Assembly (NCBI GenBank): GCA_050247435.1
Contig: JBFWUF010000033.1
Coordinates: 1-64,000, forward strand
Source of the DNA: JAJVID01 sp050247435
GTDB taxonomy: Bacteria; Acidobacteriota; Blastocatellia; RBC074
Length of the DNA: 64,000 nt
Reading direction: 5' to 3'
Part shown: piece by piece, positions 37,518 to 47,695 of the stretch
Layout: every line of letters begins with the position of its first letter
Position numbering within the stretch: position 1 is the first letter of the stretch
Translations under genes and position numbers: made by a program
Notes under the pieces: model-generated
Told to the model about the DNA's origin: nothing
The model's input: the letters and a program-made list of their open reading frames with translations, nothing else
The model's database searches: none

Positions 37518-38024
37518 TCAATCCGATTCCGCCGCTGTTCCCGACAGGCCGCGAAGCTGCTCCTCATCCAGGTTGTAAGTGCGCCAGTCCTTGAGATGAT
37601 ACGCGCCGCACCCCTCGTAAAACTTCATCGCGGGTGTGTTCCAATCAAGCACGATCCACTGCATCCGCACGCATCCGCGCTCGACGGCTACGCTCGCGCA
37701 GAATTTGAACAGCGCCTGTCCCACACCGTGGCCGCGAAATTCGGGTTTGACGAAAAGATCTTCGAGGTAGAGTTTCGGGCGTGCCCAAAAGGATGAATAT
37801 GTTTCGAAGACCAGCGCATACCCGGCGGCTTGCCCTTCGACTTCGGCCAGGAAGACCGAGAAGCGGGGCCTTTCGCCGAAAGCGTCCTCCAGAAGCCTTG
37901 TTCGTTCCATTTCGCCAGGCGGCTCGTAACCTTCGTATTCAGCCAGCCCCGCCAGGAGAGAGAGGAAAGCATCGGCGTCTTTCGCGCCGGCTCGGCGAAT
38001 GATGACTTCAGCTTTCGCGTTCAT
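37518..38024 (-). CDS. GNAT family N-acetyltransferase
   Basis: A 168-residue acetyltransferase with the acetyl-CoA loop in FRGHGVGQALFKFCASVAVE and the downstream LDWNTPAMKFYEGCGA strand. LYLEDLFVKPEFRG is typical of the diamine/thialysine acetyltransferase branch, suggesting an amine substrate. ATG 38024 follows the cystathionine-type gene's stop directly; a TTG at 38030 overlapping it is less likely. Confidence 0.82.
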   Translation of the reverse strand: MNAKAEVIIRRAGAKDADAFLSLLAGLAEYEGYEPPGEMERTRLLEDAFGERPRFSVFLAEVEGQAAGYALVFETYSSFWARPKLYLEDLFVKPEFRGHGVGQALFKFCASVAVERGCVRMQWIVLDWNTPAMKFYEGCGAYHLKDWRTYNLDEEQLRGLSGTAAESD

Positions 38025-38026
38025 AA

Positions 38027-39223
38027 TCAAACTTCAGCCAGCGCCCGCTCGAAATCGCGCAGCATGTCAACCTCGTCTTCCAGCCCGACGGAAATCCGCA
38101 CCAGTCCTTCGTTGATACCGGTCGCTTCCCTCAACTCGCGTGAAAGTTGAAGGCTCCACATCGAGGCCGGATGCACGACCAACGTCTCGAATCCGCCCAG
38201 GCTGGCCGCGCGCGTCGCCAGTTTGAGCGAAGAGATAAACTTGTCCGCCGCCGCGTAGCCTCCGCGCAATTCGACGCTCAGCATTCCGGTGAATCCGCTC
38301 ATCTGCGATTTGGCCAGTTCGCGCTGCGGGTGCGATTCCAGGCCCGGGTAATAAACTTTTGCGACCTTTGGGTGATGCTCAAAAAACCTGGCCAGCGCCA
38401 TTCCGTTCTGGTTGTGGCGTTCAACGCGCAGTCCAAGCGTCCGCAGCCCGCGCAGCAACAACCATCCGTCAAACGGGCTGAGCGTGGCTCCGGCGATCAG
38501 GGCGAACCGCCAGACGCGCTCGACAAAATCTTTCGATCCTACCAACGCTCCCGCCGTCGCATCGTGATGTCCGCCGACGTATTTCGTCGCGCTGTGAATC
38601 ACAGCGTCAACGCCAAATTCAAGCGGGCGCTGGTTGATCGGCGTCGCAAACGTATTGTCGCAGATGGTCGTGATGCCTCGCCCTTTGGCTAGTTCAACGA
38701 TGAAGCGGAGGTCGGTAAGTTGCATCAGCGGATTGACCGGCGTCTCGACATAAATCAGTTTCGTATTCGGGCGCACGGCGTCGGCGAATTCACTGTTGTT
38801 CGTTTGATCAACGTAGGTGATCTCGATGCCCCAGCGCGGCAGGAATTCTTTCATCAGCGTCGTCACCCCGGCGTAATGATTGCGCTGCGCCACGACATGG
38901 TCGCCTGATTCGAGCAGGCATCCCATCGCCGCGAAGATCGCGCCCATCCCGGAGCTGAAGACCTGAGCCGCTTCTCCGCCTTCAAGCGCAGCCAGCGTCG
39001 CTTCGACCATCGCGTGGTTCGGATTACCGTAGCGGGTATAAAACTCCTCTGGCCTTGTGGCCGTGGCGATTTCGGCGAAATCTTCGGCAGTGTCGGCGCT
39101 GAACGTGGTCGTTTGCCAGATCGGCGGGCTGATCGCGGAAGTATGATTCAGCAGTTTTGCGGTGTAAACGGATTTGCTCTGCAAGCCTTCGAGATCAGCG
39201 GGATCGAATTGTTCTTTTGACAT
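38027..39223 (-). CDS. Cys/Met-metabolism PLP enzyme (cystathionine gamma-synthase/lyase type)
   Basis: A 398-residue fold-type I PLP enzyme. QVFSSGMGAIFAAMGCLLES binds the cofactor phosphate, ITTICDNTFATPINQRPL carries the Asp, and the Schiff-base Lys is in VIHSATKYVGGHHDATAGAL. AASLGGFETLVVHPASM is the C-terminal substrate region. It could be cystathionine gamma-synthase, a gamma-lyase or a sulfhydrylase; sequence reading does not separate them. An ACT-domain gene lies 6 bases upstream and a MetR-like regulator is 7 kb away. Confidence 0.88.
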   Translation of the reverse strand: MSKEQFDPADLEGLQSKSVYTAKLLNHTSAISPPIWQTTTFSADTAEDFAEIATATRPEEFYTRYGNPNHAMVEATLAALEGGEAAQVFSSGMGAIFAAMGCLLESGDHVVAQRNHYAGVTTLMKEFLPRWGIEITYVDQTNNSEFADAVRPNTKLIYVETPVNPLMQLTDLRFIVELAKGRGITTICDNTFATPINQRPLEFGVDAVIHSATKYVGGHHDATAGALVGSKDFVERVWRFALIAGATLSPFDGWLLLRGLRTLGLRVERHNQNGMALARFFEHHPKVAKVYYPGLESHPQRELAKSQMSGFTGMLSVELRGGYAAADKFISSLKLATRAASLGGFETLVVHPASMWSLQLSRELREATGINEGLVRISVGLEDEVDMLRDFERALAEV

Positions 39224-39229
39224 CGTTTT

Positions 39230-39655
39230 TCAGTGTTGCGCCAGGTGGGTGAATTTGAGAGTTACAAGGGCCTGTTTGACAGCGTTGACCGCATCGTCAA
39301 ACCTTGATTCGTGAACAAGCACGGCGTCCGTGCGGTAGGTCGAAACGCTCAGAATGCTGATGTCGGCTTCGGCCAGCGCGCGGCTGATTTCCGCGATGAA
39401 GCCGACGACCGAAAAGTCGAGCACCGTGTCGAAACGGATCAAGCGCCGTCCCCCCTGCGCGACCGCATCAGGAAAACGCGGCGCCAGTTTACGCCAGACA
39501 TCTTCGGCGACGATCAAAGTGATCTCCTCCTTGTCGCGCGTCATCGAGACGAAATCTTCGACTTCGCGCAAACAGGCGGCCACCTCACCGTAACGTTCGA
39601 GCGGGATGCTCACCACGGCAAATCGTGTTTCCGGCAGGTAGAGACTTATTGACAT
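39230..39655 (-). CDS. ACT-domain protein (tandem, ACT_7-like)
   Basis: A 141-residue protein built from two ligand-binding ACT-like halves. The first half covers FAVVSIPLERYGEV and ITLIVAEDVW, and the second LDFSVVGFIAEISRALAEAD with the effector loop and ISILSVSTYRTDAVLV. Such proteins sense amino acids. Placed next to a Cys/Met PLP enzyme, it may modulate that pathway; this is inferred. ATG 39655 is preferred, but a GTG at 39664 overlapping the previous stop by 4 bases is possible. Confidence 0.75.
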   Translation of the reverse strand: MSISLYLPETRFAVVSIPLERYGEVAACLREVEDFVSMTRDKEEITLIVAEDVWRKLAPRFPDAVAQGGRRLIRFDTVLDFSVVGFIAEISRALAEADISILSVSTYRTDAVLVHESRFDDAVNAVKQALVTLKFTHLAQH

Positions 39656-39660
39656 ACGGA

Positions 39661-40332
39661 TCACTCAATCACGGCATAAGCCCGAACTGGAAACGTCCCC
39701 ACACCGCGAAACTTCACGGGGACGCAGTGAAAACGAAAGCCCCGCGCGGGCAATTCATTCAGATTGCAAAGATGCTCGACAACCGGGATTCCCGCGCCCA
39801 GCAACAGCGTGTGCGCAGGTCGCGAGCCATCCTGCGCGTCGTCAATGTTGACCGAATCAATTCCGACGAGCGCCGGCGCCGCTTCGACCAGGAACTCCGC
39901 CGCGCGCCCAGTCACGAACGGGGCATCTTCGCCATATTGCGGCGTGCGCCAGTGCGCGTCCCACCCGGTGTGAATCAAAACAGCCCGGCCTCGCAAGTCC
40001 AGATTTTGAAAATAACCCTCATCAATCGCGCGATCATCTCGTCCGGTCGCGTCAATCAACAAACCTTCGACATCCGCCAAACGTTCAAGCGGCAATCCAG
40101 CCAGATCAATTCCTTCGGCGAAGCGATGGAACGGCGCGTCAATGTAAGTCCCGGTGTTGGCGATCATCTCGATGCGTCCGATCTGAAACGTCGTGCCCTC
40201 GGCGTACCTGCCGCGCGAAGCTTCGCGGCTCAGGTAATCGGAGACGACCGGAGCGGGAAGACCGGGATAGGTGATCATTCCCGCTTCGATCTCGTGGCTC
40301 ACATCAATTAGTCGCCGCAATCTTCCCCTCAC
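39661..40332 (-). CDS. Cyclase-family (arylformamidase/KynB-like) hydrolase with altered metal motif
   Basis: A 223-residue protein of the cyclase family. It has DVSHEIEAGMITYPG near the N-terminus, and the metal-site motif reads N59-T-G-T-Y63-I-D65-A-P-F-H69, whereas KynB-type enzymes have His at both the first and fifth positions. The later GRAVLIHTGW and LVGIDSVNIDD segments are kept. The changed ligands suggest a divergent subfamily with different metal use or substrate. It starts at GTG 40332, overlapping the protease stop by 4 bases. Confidence 0.8.
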   Translation of the reverse strand: MRGRLRRLIDVSHEIEAGMITYPGLPAPVVSDYLSREASRGRYAEGTTFQIGRIEMIANTGTYIDAPFHRFAEGIDLAGLPLERLADVEGLLIDATGRDDRAIDEGYFQNLDLRGRAVLIHTGWDAHWRTPQYGEDAPFVTGRAAEFLVEAAPALVGIDSVNIDDAQDGSRPAHTLLLGAGIPVVEHLCNLNELPARGFRFHCVPVKFRGVGTFPVRAYAVIE

Positions 40333-40811
40333 TTAACTTTCAAGACCGGCTGATCCGGATGCGCTGGGTTCCCGATGAGTCGCCTGTTATTGCAATCAAC
40401 CAAGTAATCCATCTGCTCCAGGACCATTTGGCCAATAATTACCTCAGTACCTAACACCATCGTTTGTAAGATGGCGCCGCGCCCTTCAATTTCCATGCTT
40501 ACCGCATCAGTCAGGTCTACCACTTCTTGAGAGCCATTTGCGTACTCGGCCTTCGTTTTCCCCAGGAAGCGCAATCCCAATTGCTGCGCGACTTGAATCG
40601 GAAGCACAGGCATGACAGAGCCTGTATCCACCAAAGCATCAGCCGTGTATGTCCGCACCTGCTCTGGTTTCAGCAGCCCTCTTTGTAGCATTCCCTCATC
40701 AACCGCATTTGTAAGCTTCACTTGTACTCTGACTTCCCCCATGGCTGAGTCCCCTTTCGAGTACTTTGTTATTGCCGCTGGCAAAACGGCGGGTTTAACT
40801 TTCAAAGTCAT
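40329..40811 (-). CDS. Retropepsin-like aspartic protease (clan AA)
   Basis: A small single-domain aspartyl protease with the active site in TADALVDTGSVMPVLPIQVA (Asp-Thr-Gly) and a second hydrophobic Gly region, ILQTMVLGTEVIIGQMVLEQM. Such proteins act as homodimers; cellular targets of the bacterial ones are mostly unknown. ATG 40811 has a strong GAAAGGAG site, but related proteins begin at MGEVRVQVKL (ATG 40742, also with an AAAGGGG site). The 22-residue leader may therefore be real or spurious. Confidence 0.78.
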   Translation of the reverse strand: MTLKVKPAVLPAAITKYSKGDSAMGEVRVQVKLTNAVDEGMLQRGLLKPEQVRTYTADALVDTGSVMPVLPIQVAQQLGLRFLGKTKAEYANGSQEVVDLTDAVSMEIEGRGAILQTMVLGTEVIIGQMVLEQMDYLVDCNNRRLIGNPAHPDQPVLKVK

Positions 40812-40827
40812 AGTTACCACTCCTTTC

Positions 40828-42492
<1,665 letters not shown>

Positions 42493-42521
42493 CAATTCAC
42501 CTCTATGCGATTCGGTTTGTT

Positions 42522-43469
42522 TCAGGAGATCTTGATCAGCAGCCACAACAATAACACGTGGAATGACCAGATCGTAAGCGCGAAGGGCAGTTGAAATTTG
42601 ATAACGCCGTACTGATCGCGCATGTTCAACAAAGCCGCGGGCACGATGTTGAAGTTAGCGGCCATCGGCGTCATCAACGTCCCGCTCGACCCGGCGGTCA
42701 GCGTGATGATCGCCGCCATCGCCGGGTTGACGCCGAACGGTTTGATGATCAGCGGAACCAAAACCCCGGTCGCAATGACCGGAAAGGCCGCGAACGAATT
42801 GCCCATCACAATCGTGAACAAAGCCATTCCCAGACAGTTGGCTAGCACGAGCAGAAACAGGTTGTCCGCAGCGATGACTTGTTGAATTCCCTGCGCGATC
42901 AGATCGCCGACCTTTGCAGCAGTGAAGATCACTCCGAGCGAAGCCAGCAGTTGCGGCAGGATGTTGACCGCGCCCATCGCCTCGTTCAATCGTCGTCCTT
43001 CGTTCATCAACGCGCGCGCGCCGCCGCCGGTGAGTTTCAGGCAGCCGAACATCGCGGCCAGACCGCCGAAGCCAAGCCCAACAAGCGCGCCGCGATTCAC
43101 ATCCATCCCGAGCCAGCGAAAGATCAGAGCGAGGGCGAAGGTCACAATCGGGATGGCAAGCACGGGAATGAAGATGCGATTGCCCAGCCGCCGCGCTTGC
43201 TCGGATTGAGCGGCCTCATCAACCTGATGGTCGCCGCGCCCAACACGCCCCAGGCCGTCGAGCGCCACCAAAAACAGCACCAGCAATCCCGTCAACCAGT
43301 ACGGCATCAAGCCCCCAAAAGTGAAAATGATTCCGAGCGTAAGCCAGAAACACCCGCTGCCGGCGCGGCGCGGATTCGTGCGATCAGCGAAGGTCAGCAG
43401 CGCGAAAACCAGCAGAACAATCCCGGTTAAAACATAAACCGCGTCCAGACTGAATACGGAAGCCATCAT
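42522..43469 (-). CDS. DUF979 membrane protein (putative 5-oxoproline transporter subunit)
   Basis: A 315-residue polytopic protein with about nine helices. GNSFAAFPVIATGVLVPLII and LTAGSSGTLMTPMAANFNIV are conserved-looking stretches of DUF979. Comparative genomics has linked the DUF969-DUF979 pair with pyroglutamate metabolism, as a likely 5-oxoproline transporter. Its start overlaps the DUF969 stop by 4 bases. No 5-oxoprolinase (PxpABC) or pyroglutamyl peptidase is in the window. Confidence 0.82.
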   Translation of the reverse strand: MMASVFSLDAVYVLTGIVLLVFALLTFADRTNPRRAGSGCFWLTLGIIFTFGGLMPYWLTGLLVLFLVALDGLGRVGRGDHQVDEAAQSEQARRLGNRIFIPVLAIPIVTFALALIFRWLGMDVNRGALVGLGFGGLAAMFGCLKLTGGGARALMNEGRRLNEAMGAVNILPQLLASLGVIFTAAKVGDLIAQGIQQVIAADNLFLLVLANCLGMALFTIVMGNSFAAFPVIATGVLVPLIIKPFGVNPAMAAIITLTAGSSGTLMTPMAANFNIVPAALLNMRDQYGVIKFQLPFALTIWSFHVLLLWLLIKIS

Positions 43470-44212
43470 TGCTTTACCTCCACAGCTTTGCCCAAACTGC
43501 GGTCAAACCACGAAAACTGGACGACTGCCAGGATGATCGAAGCCGCGACAACCGGCACGGTGTATCTCACCAAATCCCACACGCCGACCGTGAACCCAAG
43601 CCCCTGCATCACGCCAAAAACCAGCAGGATTCCCGCCTGCACCGGCGAGAGATTCTGGCCGTAAAAGTTGCCGTAATTTTCCGCTGCCGCATTGGCGGCT
43701 TTGATTTTTTCAACCGCCTGTTCAGAAACACCCGCGTCATCAAACCGCGTCCGCGCGGCGCCGACCGACATCGGAAAGATCAACGGGCGCACGAACGACG
43801 GATGGCCATTGAGCCTGATGCCCATCAATCCGTGTAGCACGCGAAAGAGTTGATAAACGATCTGCAATCGCCCCACGGTCGCCACGCGAATCCTGCGGAT
43901 CAGATTCGCCGCCTGCTCCTGCAAGCCGTATCGCTCGGAGAGTCCGATGGCGGGCAATGTGATGATGAACAACGTCATCAGCCGATTGTCGGCAAACGCC
44001 TTGCCAAGCGTGTTGATGATGCCCGTCTGCCCCGGCCTGGTTAGATAAGGCATATGCTGAAAAAATCCTTCGTGCGAAAAGAGCGGCAACCCGGCCACAA
44101 GCCCTGTCGCCAATGCTGCCACAACGACGACCAGAGTCGTGCGCAATCGCAACGCAAGGCCGGCGACGACGATGACGACGCCAATGAGCTTAAACAAGTC
44201 TTGAACGTGCAA
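43466..44212 (-). CDS. DUF969 membrane protein, partner of DUF979
   Basis: A 248-residue polytopic protein. LTRPGQTGIINTLGKAFADN, LPAIGLSERYGLQEQA and HGLMGIRLNGHPSFVRPLIF are typical of DUF969. I place the start at TTG 44212, seven bases after GGAGG, because it gives the expected opening helix (KLIGVVIVVAGLALR). The open frame continues far upstream but runs through a palindrome and antisense to the aldo/keto reductase. It is coupled to DUF979 by an ATGA overlap. Confidence 0.8.
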   Translation of the reverse strand: MHVQDLFKLIGVVIVVAGLALRLRTTLVVVVAALATGLVAGLPLFSHEGFFQHMPYLTRPGQTGIINTLGKAFADNRLMTLFIITLPAIGLSERYGLQEQAANLIRRIRVATVGRLQIVYQLFRVLHGLMGIRLNGHPSFVRPLIFPMSVGAARTRFDDAGVSEQAVEKIKAANAAAENYGNFYGQNLSPVQAGILLVFGVMQGLGFTVGVWDLVRYTVPVVAASIILAVVQFSWFDRSLGKAVEVKQ

Positions 44213-44226
44213 AGAAAGCCTCCTCT

Positions 44227-44261
44227 CCTGAGAACGCACGCGGCTCGCGTGCGCCCCCAGG
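44227..44261. repeat. Short degenerate palindrome, CCTGGGAGCGC family
   Basis: CCTGAGAACGCACGCG pairs with CGCGTGCGCCCCCAGG around a 3-base loop. It is a compact relative of the palindrome at 31721, which has the same GCACGCG inner words. It stands between divergent DUF969 and aldo/keto reductase genes. Confidence 0.75.
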
Positions 44262-44332
44262 TCTGAATCTTGACAATACAATCTGGAGAGTGAGTAAATC
44301 GCGCCGCAATTGATACCACTAAAGGAGCAGCT

Positions 44333-45247
44333 ATGAAATACCGCACACTGGGCAGGACTGGGATCGAGGTTTCTGAAATCGGCTACGGCGCGTGGGGCAT
44401 CGGGGGCATTCAATGGACTGGCGGCGATGACGATGAGGCGCGCCGCGCGTTGAACCTGGCGATTGACCAGGGGCTGAACTTCATTGACACCGCGCTGGCT
44501 TATGGCGACGGGCACAGCGAACGGCTGGTCGGCGAGGTCGGGCGCGCCCGCAAAGAGCAAATCTACATCGCCACGAAAGTTCCGCCGAAAAACCGCGAAT
44601 GGCCCGCGCGCGATGTGCCTTTGCAGCAAGTCTTCCCGCGCAATTACATCATCGAATGCACCGAGCAGAGCTTGAAAAACCTCGGCGTCGAGACGATTGA
44701 CCTGCAACAACTGCACGTCTGGCACGACAACTGGACTGAAGAAACCGAATGGATTGAAGCTCTGGCAAAACTGCGCGAACAAGGCAAGGTTCGTTACTTC
44801 GGTTTGTCGCTCAACGATTACCAGCCGTGGAATGCAATCAAAGCCCTGCGGCAAGGCCACATTGACGCCGTCCAGGTCATCTACAACATCTTCGAGCAGG
44901 CGCCGGAGGATGAGCTTTACCCCGTCTGCCAGGAGTTGAACGTCGGCGTCATCGCCCGCGTGCCTTTCGACGAAGGCGGATTGACCGGCGCCATCCGCCC
45001 CGACAGCGTTTTCCCCGACACTGATTTCAGGTCATGGTTTTTCAGCGGCGACCGCAAACAGAAAGTTTTCGACCGAGCGGAAAAGTTGAAAGAACTGCTC
45101 GACGATGAAGTTCCCAGCCTGCCTGAACTGGCTCTGCGCTACACGCTCAGCCACGACGCCGTCAGCACGGTGATTCCGGGAATGCGTTCGACCAAGCACG
45201 TCACAGCCAACATTTCGTGTTCGGATGGCCGTAGATTGTCAGCGTAA
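44333..45247 (+). CDS. Aldo/keto reductase
   Basis: A 304-residue NADPH-dependent TIM-barrel reductase. The catalytic set is visible: Asp and Tyr in FIDTALAYGDGHSE, Lys in YIATKVPP and His in LQQLHVWHD. The C-terminus has ALRYTLSHDAVSTVIPGMRS, the cofactor-binding region. The ribosome site is AAGGAG before ATG 44333. It is an isolated plus-strand gene, and its substrate is unknown. Confidence 0.9.
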   Translation: MKYRTLGRTGIEVSEIGYGAWGIGGIQWTGGDDDEARRALNLAIDQGLNFIDTALAYGDGHSERLVGEVGRARKEQIYIATKVPPKNREWPARDVPLQQVFPRNYIIECTEQSLKNLGVETIDLQQLHVWHDNWTEETEWIEALAKLREQGKVRYFGLSLNDYQPWNAIKALRQGHIDAVQVIYNIFEQAPEDELYPVCQELNVGVIARVPFDEGGLTGAIRPDSVFPDTDFRSWFFSGDRKQKVFDRAEKLKELLDDEVPSLPELALRYTLSHDAVSTVIPGMRSTKHVTANISCSDGRRLSA

Positions 45248-45295
45248 CTGCTGGCTAATTTAAAAGCATTCGCCTGGGATCGCACTGCCATGTGG

Positions 45296-45374
45296 TTGAA
45301 GGCGCGCGCTTCCAACGCGCGTGGTTAATGCCTCTCGCTTGAAACCTCGGCGCGTTGGAAGCGCGCGCCTTCCA
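45296..45374. repeat. Inverted repeat TTGAAGGCGCGCGCTTCCAACGCGC
   Basis: The left arm 45296-45320 pairs with the right arm 45350-45374 with one mismatch, and the loop is about 29 bases. It lies between the convergent aldo/keto reductase and DinB-like genes. It is the only copy of this sequence seen in the window. Confidence 0.88.
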
Positions 45375-45389
45375 GAGCGGTTTCTGTTG

Positions 45390-45914
45390 CTACCATCCTT
45401 TGCGCCGCCGCAGCGACATGATATGCGCCGTGTGATGACGAGCATGCCATTCGTAAAGCTGCAGGAACATCTCCAGTGGCTGTTTGCCCCATTCAGGGTG
45501 CGTCATCCGCCGCGCAAAATCCTTCACGTCAAGCGACCGCAGCATCGTCACCCATCGCAGGTGTAGCGCATCGAGCAAATGCAGCGAAACTTGCGGCTCG
45601 ACCGTGCGTCCATCCTCCAAATCGGCCCAGAGCTTCTCGTCGTAGGGTTTAACCATCGGCTCGTCTTCGGTCACAGCAAATTTGAAACGTATGTAGCCGT
45701 TGATGTGGCTATCGGCCACGTGATTGACCACCTGTCGCGCCGTCCAGCCATCCTGGCGATACGGCGTATCGAGTTGCTGCGGCGTCAATCCGCCGACGGC
45801 TGCTCGCAAGGCGAGCGGCGCCTGGCCCAGGCTTTCGATCAATTCGCGGATTTGCGCTTCGTCGAGACCGCTTATCGCCTCGAACTTTCCAATCGGGTAA
45901 CGTAGATCAGACAC
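45390..45914 (-). CDS. DinB/YfiT-like metal-dependent transferase
   Basis: A 174-residue four-helix-bundle protein of the DinB superfamily, closest by pattern to YfiT/BstA. Metal-ligand histidines are visible in QVVNHVADSH and in the C-terminal HARHHTAHI. BstA-type members are thiol transferases, while others are metal hydrolases; the function here is open. I choose GTG 45914 because TGGAGGAG lies 7 bases before it. An ATG further upstream would read through the adjacent palindrome. Confidence 0.82.
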   Translation of the reverse strand: MSDLRYPIGKFEAISGLDEAQIRELIESLGQAPLALRAAVGGLTPQQLDTPYRQDGWTARQVVNHVADSHINGYIRFKFAVTEDEPMVKPYDEKLWADLEDGRTVEPQVSLHLLDALHLRWVTMLRSLDVKDFARRMTHPEWGKQPLEMFLQLYEWHARHHTAHIMSLRRRKGW

Positions 45915-45938
45915 GATCAGGCTCCTCCAGGTAATGTG

Positions 45939-46011
45939 GCGCAATCTGCCGAGGTTGCGCTGTTTCTCAATTCGTCCTTTGCCGAAACAGAGCAACCTCG
46001 GCAGATTGCGC
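45939..46011. repeat. Inverted repeat GCGCAATCTGCCGAGGTTGCGC
   Basis: The arms 45939-45966 and 45984-46011 are 28 bases each with one mismatch, around a 17-base loop. It lies 25 bases upstream of the DinB-like start, in the divergent region shared with the MetR-like gene. Confidence 0.9.
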
Positions 46012-46087
46012 TGCTCTCGCCAGGTCTTCCGTGTTCAGCGACACCGGCAGAATACGACGCGCTCGCTTATGGGGCAAACTCATTGTT

Positions 46088-46104
46088 TTCATTATTTCAA
46101 TGAA
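46088..46104. promoter_or_regulatory. Possible LysR-type binding site
   Basis: TTCAT-N7-ATGAA is a dyad of LysR-type geometry, 35 bases before the MetR-like gene. Autoregulation through such sites is common in the family. Assignment is by position and symmetry only. Confidence 0.35.
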
Positions 46105-46139
46105 TTATCCTCATCCAGCTTGAAAGCGAGGAATGAATC

Positions 46140-47072
46140 ATGAAACTCGACATCCGCCATCTCAAACTGATCGTCGCCGTCACTGAAGAAAAGAGCGTCA
46201 CCAGAGCCGGAGAGCGCCTGAGCCTGACACAATCGGCGCTGAGCCACCAACTGCGCGACATCGAAGACCGGCTGGGGACGCAGTTATTCCTGCGTTTGAA
46301 CAAACGTATGCTGCCAACGCAGGCTGGCGAAAGGCTGCTCATCACGGCGCGACAGGTGCTGGATGATTTGAACCGCGTCGAAGACGACATCGCGCAAATG
46401 GCGTCGAACAAACAGGGGACGCTGCGCCTGAGCACAGAGTGTTATACCTGCTACCATTGGCTGCCGGATTTGCTGAAAGAGTTCAACCGCAAATTCCCCG
46501 GCGTCGAAGTCCGTATCGTTCTCGAAGCTACTCGCCAGCCGATCCAGGCGTTGCTCCACGGCAAACTCGACCTCGCCATCGTCTCTTCCGCCCCGCGCGA
46601 CAAACGGCTGGAATATCAACCGCTCTTCAAAGACGAAATCGTGGCAATCATGAAACCCGATCACCCGCTGACCGCGCGGCCCTACCTCAGACCCAGAGAT
46701 TTCACCGACCAGCATCTCTTCCTTTACGTCGCCCCGAAAGACAGCGACCTCTTCCGCCTGCTGCTCACTCCTGCGAACGTGACGCCAGCCAAAGTCTCGC
46801 AGGTCCAACTCACCGAAGCGATTCTGGAAATGGTCAAAGCCGGGCTAGGCATCAGCGTGATGGCAAGGTGGGCGGTGAAGGAACAAGTCGAATCCGGCCA
46901 ACTCGTGGCGCGCCCGCTAACCAGCAAGGGACTGCATCGTCAATGGAGCGCGGCGTTGCTCAAAAATGATTACACGCCGCCTTACGTAACCGAATTCATC
47001 GAATTGCTCTCCCGCCCCGCGATGCCGATGGCCAAACCCGGCATCATCAGATTGGTTTCAGGCAGGAGGTAA
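46140..47072 (+). CDS. LysR-family regulator, MetR-like
   Basis: A 310-residue regulator with the N-terminal winged helix SVTRAGERLSLTQSALSHQL and a periplasmic-binding-like effector domain. The segment LSTECYTCYHWLPDL closely resembles MetR, the homocysteine-responsive activator of methionine genes, which has a similar Cys-containing stretch. In the same window a Cys/Met PLP enzyme is encoded 7 kb away, but no met operon is adjacent. The start is ATG 46140. Confidence 0.87.
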   Translation: MKLDIRHLKLIVAVTEEKSVTRAGERLSLTQSALSHQLRDIEDRLGTQLFLRLNKRMLPTQAGERLLITARQVLDDLNRVEDDIAQMASNKQGTLRLSTECYTCYHWLPDLLKEFNRKFPGVEVRIVLEATRQPIQALLHGKLDLAIVSSAPRDKRLEYQPLFKDEIVAIMKPDHPLTARPYLRPRDFTDQHLFLYVAPKDSDLFRLLLTPANVTPAKVSQVQLTEAILEMVKAGLGISVMARWAVKEQVESGQLVARPLTSKGLHRQWSAALLKNDYTPPYVTEFIELLSRPAMPMAKPGIIRLVSGRR

Positions 47073-47185
47073 GTCGTCATTGCGGACAATTTTCCGGCAA
47101 GTTTAGCGTAGCTTTCGGAACCGTCGTTGTTTAATTCTTGCGGCATAACGCTGCCCCTTATCACGCAGGCATTGTGGATATTGCG

Positions 47186-47687
47186 ATGATTACTGAAGCT
47201 GATACTTGCCGTCCGTACGTTCTGCCCAAACTCGATGAAGCGGGCTGGAACCGGGAGCCGCATTCGTTCAACGAGCAATAGACCTTCACCGATGGCCGCA
47301 TTGTGGTCACGAGCAATCGAGTGAATCGCCGTCCACAGAAGCGCGCCGATTACCTGCGGGGCTTCACCCGCGACTTTTTGATCACTGTGGTCGAAGCTAA
47401 AGCGGCATACAAAACGCCCGGCGACGGATTGCAGCAAGCCGAAGAGTACGCCGAGATTCTCGGCTTCAAGTTCGCCTACGCCACCGACGGCAAAGGCATC
47501 ATTGAGTTCGATTACATAAGCGGCCTGGAAACAGAGATTGATCATTTTCCTTCGCCGCGGGAATTGTGGGCGCGTTGGATTCTACCTGGCCGCCCCCAAC
47601 ATCCTGATTGACGATCCCAAGGACAAAATCTTCGCGGCCTTCGGCGACGCGCAATGGAAGATCAAAAACGGCGTCGCCAACATTTGA
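47186..47687 (+). pseudogene. Decayed type I restriction R subunit (hsdR), N-terminal remnant
   Basis: The reading frame from ATG 47186 gives EADTCRPYVLPKLDEAGWN, then an in-frame TAG at 47279, then TFTDGRIVVTSN, KRADYLRGF, VVEAKAAYKTPGDGLQQAEE and the strand FDYISGLETE. This order matches the N-terminal nuclease region of EcoEI-type HsdR, including the ExK of the PD-(D/E)XK site (VVEAK). After about 47580 the frame shifts into an unrelated-looking stretch (FYLAAPNILIDDPKDK) ending at TGA 47685. The gene is broken by a stop, a frameshift or junction, and loss of the helicase. Confidence 0.75.
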
Positions 47688-47695
47688 AGATTTGG

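Noticed and set aside
39230..40332. A kynurenine degradation operon around the cyclase gene
   Set aside because: No kynureninase or tryptophan dioxygenase is nearby and the metal motif is altered.
44213..44860. Open frame extending DUF969 upstream to 464 residues
   Set aside because: It runs through a palindrome and antisense to the aldo/keto reductase; the family N-terminus fits TTG 44212.
47580..47687. FYLAAPNILIDDP stretch as a separate small gene
   Set aside because: It has no start or ribosome site and lies at a rearrangement junction; treated as part of the hsdR relic.
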